Assembly (NCBI GenBank): GCA_937129505.1
Contig: CAKZNJ010000560.1
Coordinates: 1-7,842, forward strand
Source of the DNA: an uncultured Anaerolineae bacterium
Lineage (GTDB): Bacteria > Chloroflexota > Anaerolineae > Anaerolineales > UBA4823
Direction of reading: 5' to 3'
Length of the DNA: 7,842 nt
The position numbers and the translations under genes were made by a program. The notes under the pieces are model-generated. The model searched no databases and had not been told where the DNA came from. It saw nothing but the letters and a program-made list of their open reading frames with translations. This document shows, in pieces, positions 1 through 4,402 of the stretch. Each line of letters starts with the position of its first letter. The stretch's first letter is position 1.

Positions 1-66
1 GACTTTGTGGTGAAACGCGTTGGGCAAACGTTTCTGGTACAAAGCTTACCGATTTATGTCCCCTGA
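1..66 (+). CDS. C-terminal end of an unidentified upstream gene (partial)
   Basis: The frame beginning at base 1 is open for 21 codons and stops with TGA at 64-66. The visible tail begins DFVVKRVG and ends LPIYVP. It is too short to assign to a family. The other two plus frames are less convincing: one stops at once, and the other gives a Cys/Trp-rich sequence that runs through the hairpin at 60-72. If real, this gene lies 60 bases upstream of the adenosine-specific kinase on the same strand and could share its transcript, since no good promoter is visible between them. Confidence 0.45.
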   Translation, partial: DFVVKRVGQTFLVQSLPIYVP

Positions 67-76
67 AAGGGGTTTT
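60..76 (+). terminator. weak hairpin with T-tract at the end of the partial upstream gene
   Basis: CCCC (60-63) and GGGG (69-72) can pair around the loop TGAAA, followed directly by TTTT and, after CGCA, by a run of seven T. The order matches a Rho-independent terminator, but the stem is only 4 bp and the upstream stop codon lies in its loop. It may be a partial or inefficient terminator. Confidence 0.3.
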
Positions 77-126
77 CGCATTTTTTTGAAGCTACTCATC
101 TTACCATTTTATTTTGGAGGAAAAAG

Positions 127-615
127 ATGGTGAACATACATAGCGTGAAGATCGAAAAACCCGACGAAATCAACTTTATCCTCGGTCAGAGCCATTTTAT
201 CAAAACGGTGGAGGATATCCACGAGGCTTTGGTCAGCACGGTGCCGGGCATCCGTTTTGGGCTGGCTTTTTGTGAGGCATCAGGGAAGTGCCTTATACGT
301 TGGACAGGCACCGATGCAGCCATGATCGAGCTTGCCCACAAGAACGCCTTAGCCATTGGAGCAGGGCATTCCTTTATTCTCTTCTTAGGGCAAGGTTATT
401 TTCCGATTAATGTGTTGAACACCATTAAGATGATCCCTGAAGTTTGCCGAATTTTTTGCGCCACGGCTAACCCCGTGGAAGTGTTAGTAGCGGAAACCGA
501 CCAAGGGAGAGGGATATTGGGCGTTGTAGATGGCTTCGCTCCGAAAGGGATTGAAGGCGAAGAGGATATTGCTTGGCGCAAGTTGTTTCTCCGTAAGATC
601 GGTTATAAGTTTTAA
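127..615 (+). CDS. adenosine-specific kinase family protein
   Basis: The 162-residue product matches the adenosine-specific kinase family (formerly DUF355, Pfam Adenosine_kin) across its length and has the usual size of about 160 residues. Recognisable parts are the N-terminal VEDIHEALV and GIRFGLAFCEASG stretches, the GAGHSFILFL segment near residues 78-88, the INVLNTIKMIPEVCRIFCATANP core, and the late RGILGVVDG motif near 128-136. Family members are soluble proteins reported to phosphorylate adenosine to AMP, unrelated to ribokinase-type adenosine kinases; that role rests on family knowledge. A clear Shine-Dalgarno, GGAGG at 116-120, lies six bases before the ATG and fixes the start. It is convergent with the thioredoxin gene, with 17 bases between stops and no strong terminator. 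The family is best known from archaea and thermophilic bacteria. Confidence 0.85.
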   Translation: MVNIHSVKIEKPDEINFILGQSHFIKTVEDIHEALVSTVPGIRFGLAFCEASGKCLIRWTGTDAAMIELAHKNALAIGAGHSFILFLGQGYFPINVLNTIKMIPEVCRIFCATANPVEVLVAETDQGRGILGVVDGFAPKGIEGEEDIAWRKLFLRKIGYKF

Positions 616-632
616 CCAAGCAGGGGAGCGCT

Positions 633-1148
633 TTAGGCTTCCGGCTTGCTTCTCAGCCTGGTCGTGATGGCTCGCCAGATAGGACAGCGGTCATAAACTG
701 CGCTAAAGCAGACCAACGCGCCAGCGAGAAACCATAACCAACTCGCGCTTGTGGTTAATCCGATACCGATTAAGCCAATTCCCGCCACCAGACGCACCGT
801 GCGATCAACTGGACTGAGGGAGATGGGGCGCGAGGCTTGACCGGACAAAGCTGATTGAAACAAGCTTTGAATGTCAGCTTCGCTTTGGTACCCTACTTGG
901 CGGGCAATCTCTCGGCCATTCCTATAGGCGACTAAGGTGGGGATGCCGAGGATACGCAGGGAAGCGAGCAGGTCAGGCGCTTGATCGGCGTCAATGCGGA
1001 GAAGGTCAACTTGTGCTTCAAATTGCTTTTCAACCCGTTTTAGGGCTGGTTCAATGGCTCGGCAAGGAGCACACCACCCTGCCCAAAAATCGACCACCAA
1101 TGGGCGGGGATGGTCTCGGATGGTTTCTTGAAAGCTTTTGTGGTCCAT
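633..1148 (-). CDS. thioredoxin with C-terminal DUF2892 membrane segment
   Basis: The 171-residue product has a thioredoxin fold at about residues 1-105: LVVDFWAGWCAPC with the redox-active CxxC at Cys26 and Cys29, and the cis-proline loop GIPT at 68-71. The CxxC is CAPC rather than the usual CGPC. After a linker, residues 115-160 form a DUF2892-like unit: DRTVRL, two hydrophobic helices (about 118-133 and 136-151), then RCPIW in the place where the family carries a single Cys before a Pro. No signal peptide is seen, so the thioredoxin domain is probably cytoplasmic and tethered to the membrane by the hairpin at its C-terminus; topology is inferred. The ATG lies one base after the stop of the upstream DUF2892 gene and has no clear Shine-Dalgarno of its own, which points to translational coupling. 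A plausible role is thiol-disulfide or sulfur-relay chemistry at the membrane face; the substrate is unknown. Confidence 0.8.
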   Translation of the reverse strand: MDHKSFQETIRDHPRPLVVDFWAGWCAPCRAIEPALKRVEKQFEAQVDLLRIDADQAPDLLASLRILGIPTLVAYRNGREIARQVGYQSEADIQSLFQSALSGQASRPISLSPVDRTVRLVAGIGLIGIGLTTSASWLWFLAGALVCFSAVYDRCPIWRAITTRLRSKPEA

Positions 1149-1149
1149 G

Positions 1150-1353
1150 CTAGGAGTGATCAGTGCGGATTTTTAGCAACGAGTACAAAGGACACCAGCC
1201 AATCAGACCGGTGAAAAGAGGGACAAAGCCAATAAACTTCAGAAATGTCCCCAAACCGCCGCCAATTGCGCCGCTCCAGCCCAGATACAAGAGCGCAACT
1301 CCAAGCACAACTCGTAAAAGGCGATCCCAGATGGCTTCATTGACAAATGACAT
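1150..1353 (-). CDS. DUF2892 two-span membrane protein
   Basis: The 67-residue protein has the full DUF2892 pattern: a basic start (WDRLLRVVLG), two hydrophobic segments (about 13-30 and 35-52) joined by a Gly-rich turn GGGLG, and the terminal motif GWCPLY with a conserved Cys at residue 54. DUF2892 often occurs fused to rhodanese domains (as in YgaP) or near sulfur-transfer genes; here the next gene is a thioredoxin carrying the same unit. Shine-Dalgarno GGAGG (complement of 1360-1364) lies six bases before the ATG. Its stop is one base before the next ATG, so the two are almost certainly one operon. mntP lies 58 bases upstream on the same strand with no terminator between, so it may also be co-transcribed. 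Function unknown; the Cys could be a sulfur or disulfide carrier, which is inference. Confidence 0.8.
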   Translation of the reverse strand: MSFVNEAIWDRLLRVVLGVALLYLGWSGAIGGGLGTFLKFIGFVPLFTGLIGWCPLYSLLKIRTDHS

Positions 1354-1411
1354 CGAACACCTCCAGAGGGAATGAACTAGCTTATTTCTGATTATTTAGA
1401 TGAAAGATTAT

Positions 1412-1984
1412 CTAAAAGGGTTGCAAATTGAGGAAGAGATGTTCGATGACGATTCGCGAGCCAATTCCGATCAAGAGAAGCCCCCCAAAAATTTCCATCT
1501 TTTTACCAAAGCGTCCGCCAAAATAACAGCCGCAAAAAAGCCCAATGGCAGAGAGCAAAAAGGCTACCAAGCCAATAAACAACGAGGGGACAAAAACCGG
1601 CGCTCTTAAGATAGCCATGCTTAACCCCACAGCGAGGGCGTCAATGCTGGTTGCTACCGATAGCAGCACCATCAGACTGCCTCGAGTAGGGTCTGAGGAA
1701 TAACTGTCCTGCTGCTCGTTGAAGCCGCTCCATGCCATCTTCCCCCCTACATAGGCGAGCAGAGCGAAGGCGATCCAATGGTCAACGGCACGAATAAACG
1801 ACTCGATGGTCGTGCCTGCCAACCAACCCAATAGGGTCATCCCAGCTTGGAATATTCCAAAGTGAAAGGCAAGGCGCAGTTTTGAACGAGTGCTGTGCGA
1901 GTTCTGACCTGTTCCGACCCCCAAGGAGACTGCAAAAGCATCCATAGCTAATCCAAAAGCGATGATCAGGGATTCGGTTATCAA
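1412..1984 (-). CDS. mntP: MntP-family manganese efflux pump
   Basis: This 190-residue, six-helix protein has the two-fold repeat of the MntP/YebN family (formerly DUF204). The first half carries MDAFAVSLGVG with Asp15, and the second carries TSIDALAVGLS with Asp115; both Asp-containing motifs are conserved in the family and implicated in Mn(II) export. The end GGLLLIGIGSRIVIEHL is also typical, and the length matches family norms. The start is a TTG at 1982-1984: no in-frame ATG or GTG lies upstream before a stop at 2006-2008, AAGGG (complement of 1992-1996) is spaced seven bases ahead, and residues MITESLIIAFGLAMDAF align with the usual N-terminus. The protein would sit in the inner membrane and protect against manganese excess. 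It heads a possible operon with the DUF2892 and thioredoxin genes. Confidence 0.92.
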   Translation of the reverse strand: MITESLIIAFGLAMDAFAVSLGVGTGQNSHSTRSKLRLAFHFGIFQAGMTLLGWLAGTTIESFIRAVDHWIAFALLAYVGGKMAWSGFNEQQDSYSSDPTRGSLMVLLSVATSIDALAVGLSMAILRAPVFVPSLFIGLVAFLLSAIGLFCGCYFGGRFGKKMEIFGGLLLIGIGSRIVIEHLFLNLQPF

Positions 1985-1991
1985 AACAAGA

Positions 1992-1996
1992 CCCTT
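1992..1996 (-). promoter_or_regulatory. ribosome binding site fixing the mntP TTG start
   Basis: On the minus strand AAGGG lies seven bases before the TTG at 1984. It supports a non-ATG start, because the in-frame sequence further upstream reaches a TAG at 2006-2008 without another usable start codon. Confidence 0.6.
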
Positions 1997-2025
1997 ACGA
2001 GTATTCTATAATATGACTGTTGCAT

Positions 2026-2039
2026 CAGGGAAATCCCTG
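2026..2039 (-). promoter_or_regulatory. palindrome in the mntP leader, candidate operator
   Basis: CAGGGA-AA-TCCCTG is a perfect 6+6 inverted repeat with a 2-base centre. A two-base loop is too tight for a stable RNA hairpin, which favours a dimeric DNA-binding protein. It lies immediately downstream of the TATAAT at 2048-2053, about +2 to +15 from the expected transcription start, a classical repressor position. A metal-responsive regulator would fit the gene, but the sequence does not match an MntR or DtxR consensus I can recall, so the factor is unknown. Confidence 0.4.
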
Positions 2040-2047
2040 CCGTTTTG

Positions 2048-2053
2048 ATTATA
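2048..2053 (-). promoter_or_regulatory. mntP: -10 box of the probable mntP promoter
   Basis: A perfect TATAAT reads on the minus strand 64 bases upstream of the TTG start, giving a leader of roughly 57 bases. At 15-18 bases upstream I find no good TTGACA match; that region overlaps the 11-bp inverted repeat at 2072-2102. The promoter may be weak or activator-dependent. I see no manganese (yybP-ykoY) riboswitch in the short leader. Confidence 0.5.
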
Positions 2054-2071
2054 TCGCACTATAAATCGGCT

Positions 2072-2102
2072 TGACCCCGAACGCACCTACGGTTCGGGGT
2101 CA
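2072..2102. repeat. perfect 11-bp inverted repeat between the 7-span gene and mntP
   Basis: TGACCCCGAAC (2072-2082) and GTTCGGGGTCA (2092-2102) are exact inverted copies around a 9-base loop. It lies 56 bases after the stop of the 7-span membrane gene and 19 bases upstream of the mntP -10 box. As RNA on either strand it would form a strong hairpin, but no T-tract follows on either side. It could be a terminator or stabiliser for the upstream transcript, or a regulator-binding site overlapping the mntP -35 region. Confidence 0.55.
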
Positions 2103-2157
2103 TGGAAAAGTGAAAAATCGGAATGAAGAAGGTCGCTTTTTTGCAGTTTGTCTCTGA

Positions 2158-2880
2158 CTAGACCTGTGAAGGGTGCGTAGCGACGGTTTTAACTTCGATA
2201 GGGGTTGTGGCACGGAGAAAGCCGGCAAACATCAACAAAACCCCAATGAGTTCGCTGATGTAGAGAGCTCCGGGTATCCCTAAGCGGCTGAAGGTGCCTC
2301 CAAAGGCAGGTGCCAGTGCACCGATGGCAATAAGGATGTTGCCCACCGTCCGATGCAAGAGAACACGCTTGCGCCAAAACAACCAAGATGAATACACCGC
2401 TCCACCAGCAAGCGTGATCGTGCCATAAAGGTTGAAGAATGGGGTCAGGGTGCGCACCCCTGGGGTGAGAATGGCGTGACCGCTTAGCTCGCTGCCCGTG
2501 TGCGCAGAAGTGGTGAGCAGATTGGGGTCAAGTTGGGCGGTAAAAACGCGGAATGAGCCGTACAAAGAGGCGATCAGGAGCAAAGCCAACGTCAGTTTTG
2601 CCCATTTTGCTTTTGCCAATAGAAAGACTGTTCCCTGTCCTAACCAGGCGGCGACAAGGATAGCGCCGAAGAGATACCACAAGCGATAGACTAGCGGATT
2701 CCATCCCCAAACGCTGTAATATCCCTCGCAAAAGCCTCCAATTCCGTAGAAGATTAAACCAACCCCCCATAACAATAAGTGTGCACCTTTACGATAGAAG
2801 AATCGTCTCAGAACTACTGCAGCGAAAACGAAGCTAACGAACGAGGCAAGAAATGGCAACCAACCGATAAGTGAAGACAT
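2158..2880 (-). CDS. seven-span membrane protein of unknown function
   Basis: I do not recognise the family. The 240-residue product has seven hydrophobic segments at about 3-24, 33-53, 64-88, 95-113, 147-169, 178-197 and 203-224, with short Lys/Arg-rich loops (RRFFYRKG after helix 1, WRKRVLLHR after helix 5) that suggest the N-terminus is outside by the positive-inside rule. The longest loop, residues 114-146, is polar with Ser, Thr and two His. Notable residues inside or beside the helices are Glu52 in GGFCEGYY, several Trp/Tyr in VWGWNPLVYRLWYL, and Glu210 in YISELIG. The C-terminal tail is short and lacks any kinase or enzymatic domain. The start is fixed by AAAGGAG (complement of 2888-2894), seven bases before the ATG. 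It follows the 47-residue gene by 30 bases, so the two probably form an operon. A sensor-like or transport role is possible but not supported by any motif. Confidence 0.75.
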   Translation of the reverse strand: MSSLIGWLPFLASFVSFVFAAVVLRRFFYRKGAHLLLWGVGLIFYGIGGFCEGYYSVWGWNPLVYRLWYLFGAILVAAWLGQGTVFLLAKAKWAKLTLALLLIASLYGSFRVFTAQLDPNLLTTSAHTGSELSGHAILTPGVRTLTPFFNLYGTITLAGGAVYSSWLFWRKRVLLHRTVGNILIAIGALAPAFGGTFSRLGIPGALYISELIGVLLMFAGFLRATTPIEVKTVATHPSQV

Positions 2881-2910
2881 TTCTATACTCCTTTGAGTAA
2901 ATTGGTTTAT

Positions 2911-3054
2911 CTACCCGATCCATCCTGTTGCAACACCTATGGCAACAACCAATAAGACGATCATCACGACCAAGATTAAGGCGAGCAGAAAAGGAATGGT
3001 TTTCTCGAAAATCGGTGGATATTGGCGGGAGGGAGGTAGTTTCCTTTCGGACAT
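2911..3054 (-). CDS. 47-residue single-span membrane microprotein
   Basis: This short frame starts with ATG at 3054-3052 and stops with TAG at 2913-2911. The product begins MSERKLPPSRQYPP, a basic, Pro-rich N-terminal region, followed by an uninterrupted hydrophobic helix at about residues 20-42 (rich in Leu, Ile and Val) and a short end, TGWIG. That pattern is typical of a real small membrane protein rather than a chance frame. A perfect TATAAT (complement of 3076-3081) lies 21 bases upstream of the ATG, giving a very short leader; the Shine-Dalgarno is weak (GAG only). The 7-span protein gene follows 30 bases downstream with a strong ribosome binding site, suggesting the small protein is a partner subunit or assembly factor for it. 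That link is inferred from position. A different-frame overlapping reading (2834-3064) lacks such features. Confidence 0.6.
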   Translation of the reverse strand: MSERKLPPSRQYPPIFEKTIPFLLALILVVMIVLLVVAIGVATGWIG

Positions 3055-3075
3055 AGTCACTCAAATTTACGCCGC

Positions 3076-3081
3076 ATTATA
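3076..3081 (-). promoter_or_regulatory. -10 box for the 47-residue/7-span gene pair
   Basis: A perfect TATAAT on the minus strand lies 21 bases before the small-protein ATG, preceded by CCCC and a T-run. The sequence 17 bases upstream (TGGTCT) matches TTGACA only loosely. The transcription start would be near 3069, leaving a leader of about 15 bases. Confidence 0.45.
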
Positions 3082-3142
3082 GGGGAAAAACTGGCGGTAG
3101 ACCAGATAGTTTTATGTAGATTTTGCAAATAAATTTTCTCCT

Positions 3143-3169
3143 CTAAAAAGAAAGGTAAGACCTTTTTAG
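3143..3169. repeat. inverted repeat in the divergent promoter region
   Basis: CTAAAAAG (3143-3150) and CTTTTTAG (3162-3169) are exact inverted copies 11 bases apart. An alternative inner pairing, AGGT with ACCT (3153-3156 and 3160-3163), is also possible. The element lies in the AT-rich space between the minus-strand small membrane gene and the plus-strand DUF4870 gene, about 45 bases before the latter's start. It may bind a regulator; with A/T-rich arms it could also be chance. Confidence 0.3.
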
Positions 3170-3214
3170 CGTTAAACCGTATATAGGGTGAACTCATACA
3201 AAAAGGAGCGAATG

Positions 3215-3751
3215 ATGTCAGATCAAGAAATAACTTCTTCTGCCTCTGCTGAAAGGCAGGAGGAGTACCTTCCTCAAAATACTGAGAAAACTTCTCCGTC
3301 AGAGACAGCCGTGCCTGAAAGTTTTTCCCCGAACCAAGTAGGGCCTGGCGATGAACGCACCTGGGCGATCTTGGCGCATCTGAGCGTCTTGGTCAATTTG
3401 GTCACTGGTTTAGGAGGCCCGATTGCTGCCTTGATCATCTATTTGGTCTATCGAAATCGGTCTAGATTGATTGCCTATCATGCCTTACAATCGCTCATTT
3501 TCCAATTGATTGGGTGGTACGGCGGGGGAACGTTGATTGGCGTAATGTGGGCAATTGTGGGGGCATTATCAGCCTTGATCATTGGGGTTGTGTTAATCCC
3601 CTTTGCCTTAATCTTTACCTTAATCTTTGCCATTTTACCCATTGGCACCCTGATCTACGGCTTGTACGGGGCGTATCAGATTAGCCAAGGGAAAGATTTT
3701 CGCTATTGGTTGGTTGGGGATTGGGTGCGGGGTACATTGACGGGCGTGTAA
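3215..3751 (+). CDS. DUF4870 (Tic20-like) membrane protein
   Basis: The 178-residue product has a polar, Ser/Glu/Pro-rich disordered N-terminus (about 1-45) followed by the DUF4870 pattern. This begins DERTWAILAHLSVL, continues with a hydrophobic hairpin and a basic turn YRNRSR, then the conserved AYHALQSLIFQ segment near 87-97, two long hydrophobic stretches (about 104-125 and 126-155), and the closing GAYQISQGKDFRYWLVGDW, which matches the family's last helix and F/YRYP-type end. The family is widespread, membrane-embedded and of unknown function. Start choice: AGGAG at 3204-3208 is six bases from the ATG at 3215 but only three from the ATG at 3212, so 3215 is preferred. A GTG at 3188 would place this ribosome binding site inside the gene and is unlikely. 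It is divergent from the small membrane gene and appears monocistronic. Confidence 0.8.
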   Translation: MSDQEITSSASAERQEEYLPQNTEKTSPSETAVPESFSPNQVGPGDERTWAILAHLSVLVNLVTGLGGPIAALIIYLVYRNRSRLIAYHALQSLIFQLIGWYGGGTLIGVMWAIVGALSALIIGVVLIPFALIFTLIFAILPIGTLIYGLYGAYQISQGKDFRYWLVGDWVRGTLTGV

Positions 3752-3916
3752 ACGAAGGATGGATTGGTTGGGATTTCTCCCTCGATGATTCTAGGGTAGA
3801 AATGGCATTCTGTTGGAACGTAAAGTAGGTGAAGTAGTACAACACAGCCTAAGCCCAAACTGGAATTGGGGAGTTGAGAGCTGTTCGCGGATCTCTAAAC
3901 GTATCGTGAGAGATTG

Positions 3917-3947
3917 TTGAGCAGTAAGCGATGCCCTAGGGTATAAT
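3917..3947 (+). promoter_or_regulatory. candidate promoter with 19-base spacer
   Basis: TTGAGC (3917-3922) and a perfect TATAAT (3942-3947) are separated by 19 bases, longer than the usual 17. Long spacers of 19-20 bases with a palindrome between the boxes are typical of MerR-type control; here CCCTAGGG ends the spacer. The expected start is near 3954, so the transcript would enter the structured leader and the 92-residue gene. Regulation by a MerR-like protein is speculation. Confidence 0.4.
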
Positions 3948-3959
3948 TTCCCTAGGGCA
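3932..3959. repeat. double CCCTAGGG palindrome forming a 10-bp inverted repeat
   Basis: TGCCCTAGGG (3932-3941) and CCCTAGGGCA (3950-3959) are exact inverted copies around the 8-base loop TATAATTT. Each arm contains the self-complementary octamer CCCTAGGG, so the two copies are also direct repeats 16 bases apart. No T-tract follows on either strand, so an intrinsic terminator is unlikely. The -10-like TATAAT in the middle suggests paired operator half-sites covering a promoter. Confidence 0.5.
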
Positions 3960-3983
3960 AAAAGCCACCTTATTGTCGAGTGA

Positions 3984-4106
3984 TTTAGGAGAGTAGGCGA
4001 TCTGTTTGGGGGAGTGCAAAAATGAGGTCTGATCCGTCACTTTGACCCCTGCCGGCGGCTTCCTAGGCACTGCGTACTATCAGATGTGTCATAAGGACAT
4101 CCTAAA
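3984..4106 (+). ncRNA. candidate structured 5' leader of the 92-residue membrane gene
   Basis: Three exact complementary pairs are nested in order: TTTAGGA 3984-3990 with TCCTAAA 4100-4106; ATCTG 4000-4004 with CAGAT 4081-4085; and AGTGC 4013-4017 with GCACT 4067-4071. Inside are two small hairpins, GTCA-CTT-TGAC (4036-4046) and GCC-GGC-GGC (4051-4059). The outer stem closes five bases before the GGAGG ribosome binding site at 4112-4116, the layout of a cis-regulatory leader or riboswitch. It matches no riboswitch class I can recognise. The pairings were found by eye; no folding energy or covariation supports them yet. Confidence 0.3.
4022..4045 (+). CDS. possible 7-codon leader peptide
   Basis: ATG at 4022-4024 opens a frame encoding MRSDPSL and ends with TGA at 4043-4045. 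A purine-rich GGGGGAG (4008-4014) lies seven bases ahead, a good ribosome binding site by position. Its right part overlaps the left arm of the inner stem (4013-4017), so translation would open that stem. Such a short frame can occur by chance. Confidence 0.15.
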   Translation: MRSDPSL

Positions 4107-4120
4107 AGATTGGAGGTTGT

Positions 4121-4399
4121 ATGGACAAGAAAACCGTTGGGCTTATTGCTACCGTTGCCACCGCGCTTTTATGCGGTTGCCCGGGAATCTTTTTGTGCGT
4201 TTTTGGGGCTGCCTCGGCGCTAGGTAGTGGAACGTTTGAGTTCGGAGAGCAAAGCGGCAATATCCCTCCGGCAATGGGGATTCCCATTCTCTGCATAGGG
4301 TTATTGTTGATGGTGGTTCCCGTAGGTGTGGGGTTCTTTACTCTGAGAAGGAAACCTGAGCCTGTTTCGATTGATGAGCCATTGCCTCCCCCAGGCTAA
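4121..4399 (+). CDS. small two-span membrane protein with CGCPG motif
   Basis: The 92-residue protein has two hydrophobic segments (about 7-34 and 52-74), a polar loop with FEFGEQSGNIPPA between them, a basic stop TLRRKPE and a Pro-rich acidic tail. Cys18, Cys20, Cys26 and Cys58 all lie in or beside the helices; CGCPG at 18-22 is striking. LLCGC could be read as a lipobox, but hydrophobic sequence continues past it, so a transmembrane helix is more likely. It resembles unassigned small membrane proteins of Chloroflexota that I recall with a similar CGCPG start, and I cannot name a function. GGAGG at 4112-4116 lies four bases before the ATG and supports this start. Its stop is three bases from the convergent stop of the homocysteine methyltransferase gene, with only a weak GCCT/AGGC hairpin (4384-4396) there. 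Confidence 0.7.
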   Translation: MDKKTVGLIATVATALLCGCPGIFLCVFGAASALGSGTFEFGEQSGNIPPAMGIPILCIGLLLMVVPVGVGFFTLRRKPEPVSIDEPLPPPG

Positions 4400-4402
4400 A
4401 AG

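Larger units (their letters stand above)
3752..4120 (+). other. 369-base intergenic region with promoter-like and structured elements
   Basis: No convincing protein gene lies here on either strand. The first part (3752-3916) shows only a small hairpin, CCCAA/TTGGG at 3854-3870, without a T-tract, and no clear terminator for the DUF4870 gene. The second part is denser: a promoter-like TTGAGC/TATAAT pair at 3917-3947, two CCCTAGGG palindromes, a set of nested complementary segments at 3984-4106, and a 7-codon frame at 4022-4045. The details are given in separate entries. Confidence 0.6.

Noticed and set aside
86..115. A promoter TTGAAG...TATTTT ahead of the adenosine kinase
   Set aside because: The -10 match is poor, and the resulting start would fall at or inside the ribosome binding site.
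616..650. A shared bidirectional terminator between the adenosine kinase and thioredoxin genes
   Set aside because: AAGC and GCTT segments allow only a short, bulged pairing, and no T-tract follows on either strand.
1163..1609. Plus-strand frames at 1163-1375 and 1400-1609
   Set aside because: They lie antisense to the DUF2892 and mntP genes and have biased, Lys/Arg/Pro-rich compositions with no recognisable domain.
1985..2157. A yybP-ykoY manganese riboswitch upstream of mntP
   Set aside because: I looked for the GGGGAGTAGC-type and GCCG-type conserved blocks on the minus strand and did not find them.
2834..3064. A 76-residue minus-strand frame across the 47-residue gene
   Set aside because: It overlaps the start of the seven-span gene in another frame and gives a Cys/Arg-rich sequence without a coherent fold, whereas the 47-codon frame gives a clean membrane helix.
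3988..4106. Resemblance to a tetrahydrofolate riboswitch, from GGAGAGTAG at 3988-3996
   Set aside because: Only the first nine bases match what I recall of the 5' end of the class. The conserved interior and the 3' partner of GGAG are missing, and the downstream gene is not a folate gene. A covariance-model search would settle it.
4042..4227. A 61-residue plus-strand frame starting at a TTG
   Set aside because: It overlaps the 92-residue gene in a different frame, lacks a ribosome binding site, and has a Cys/Arg/Trp-rich composition typical of a shadow.
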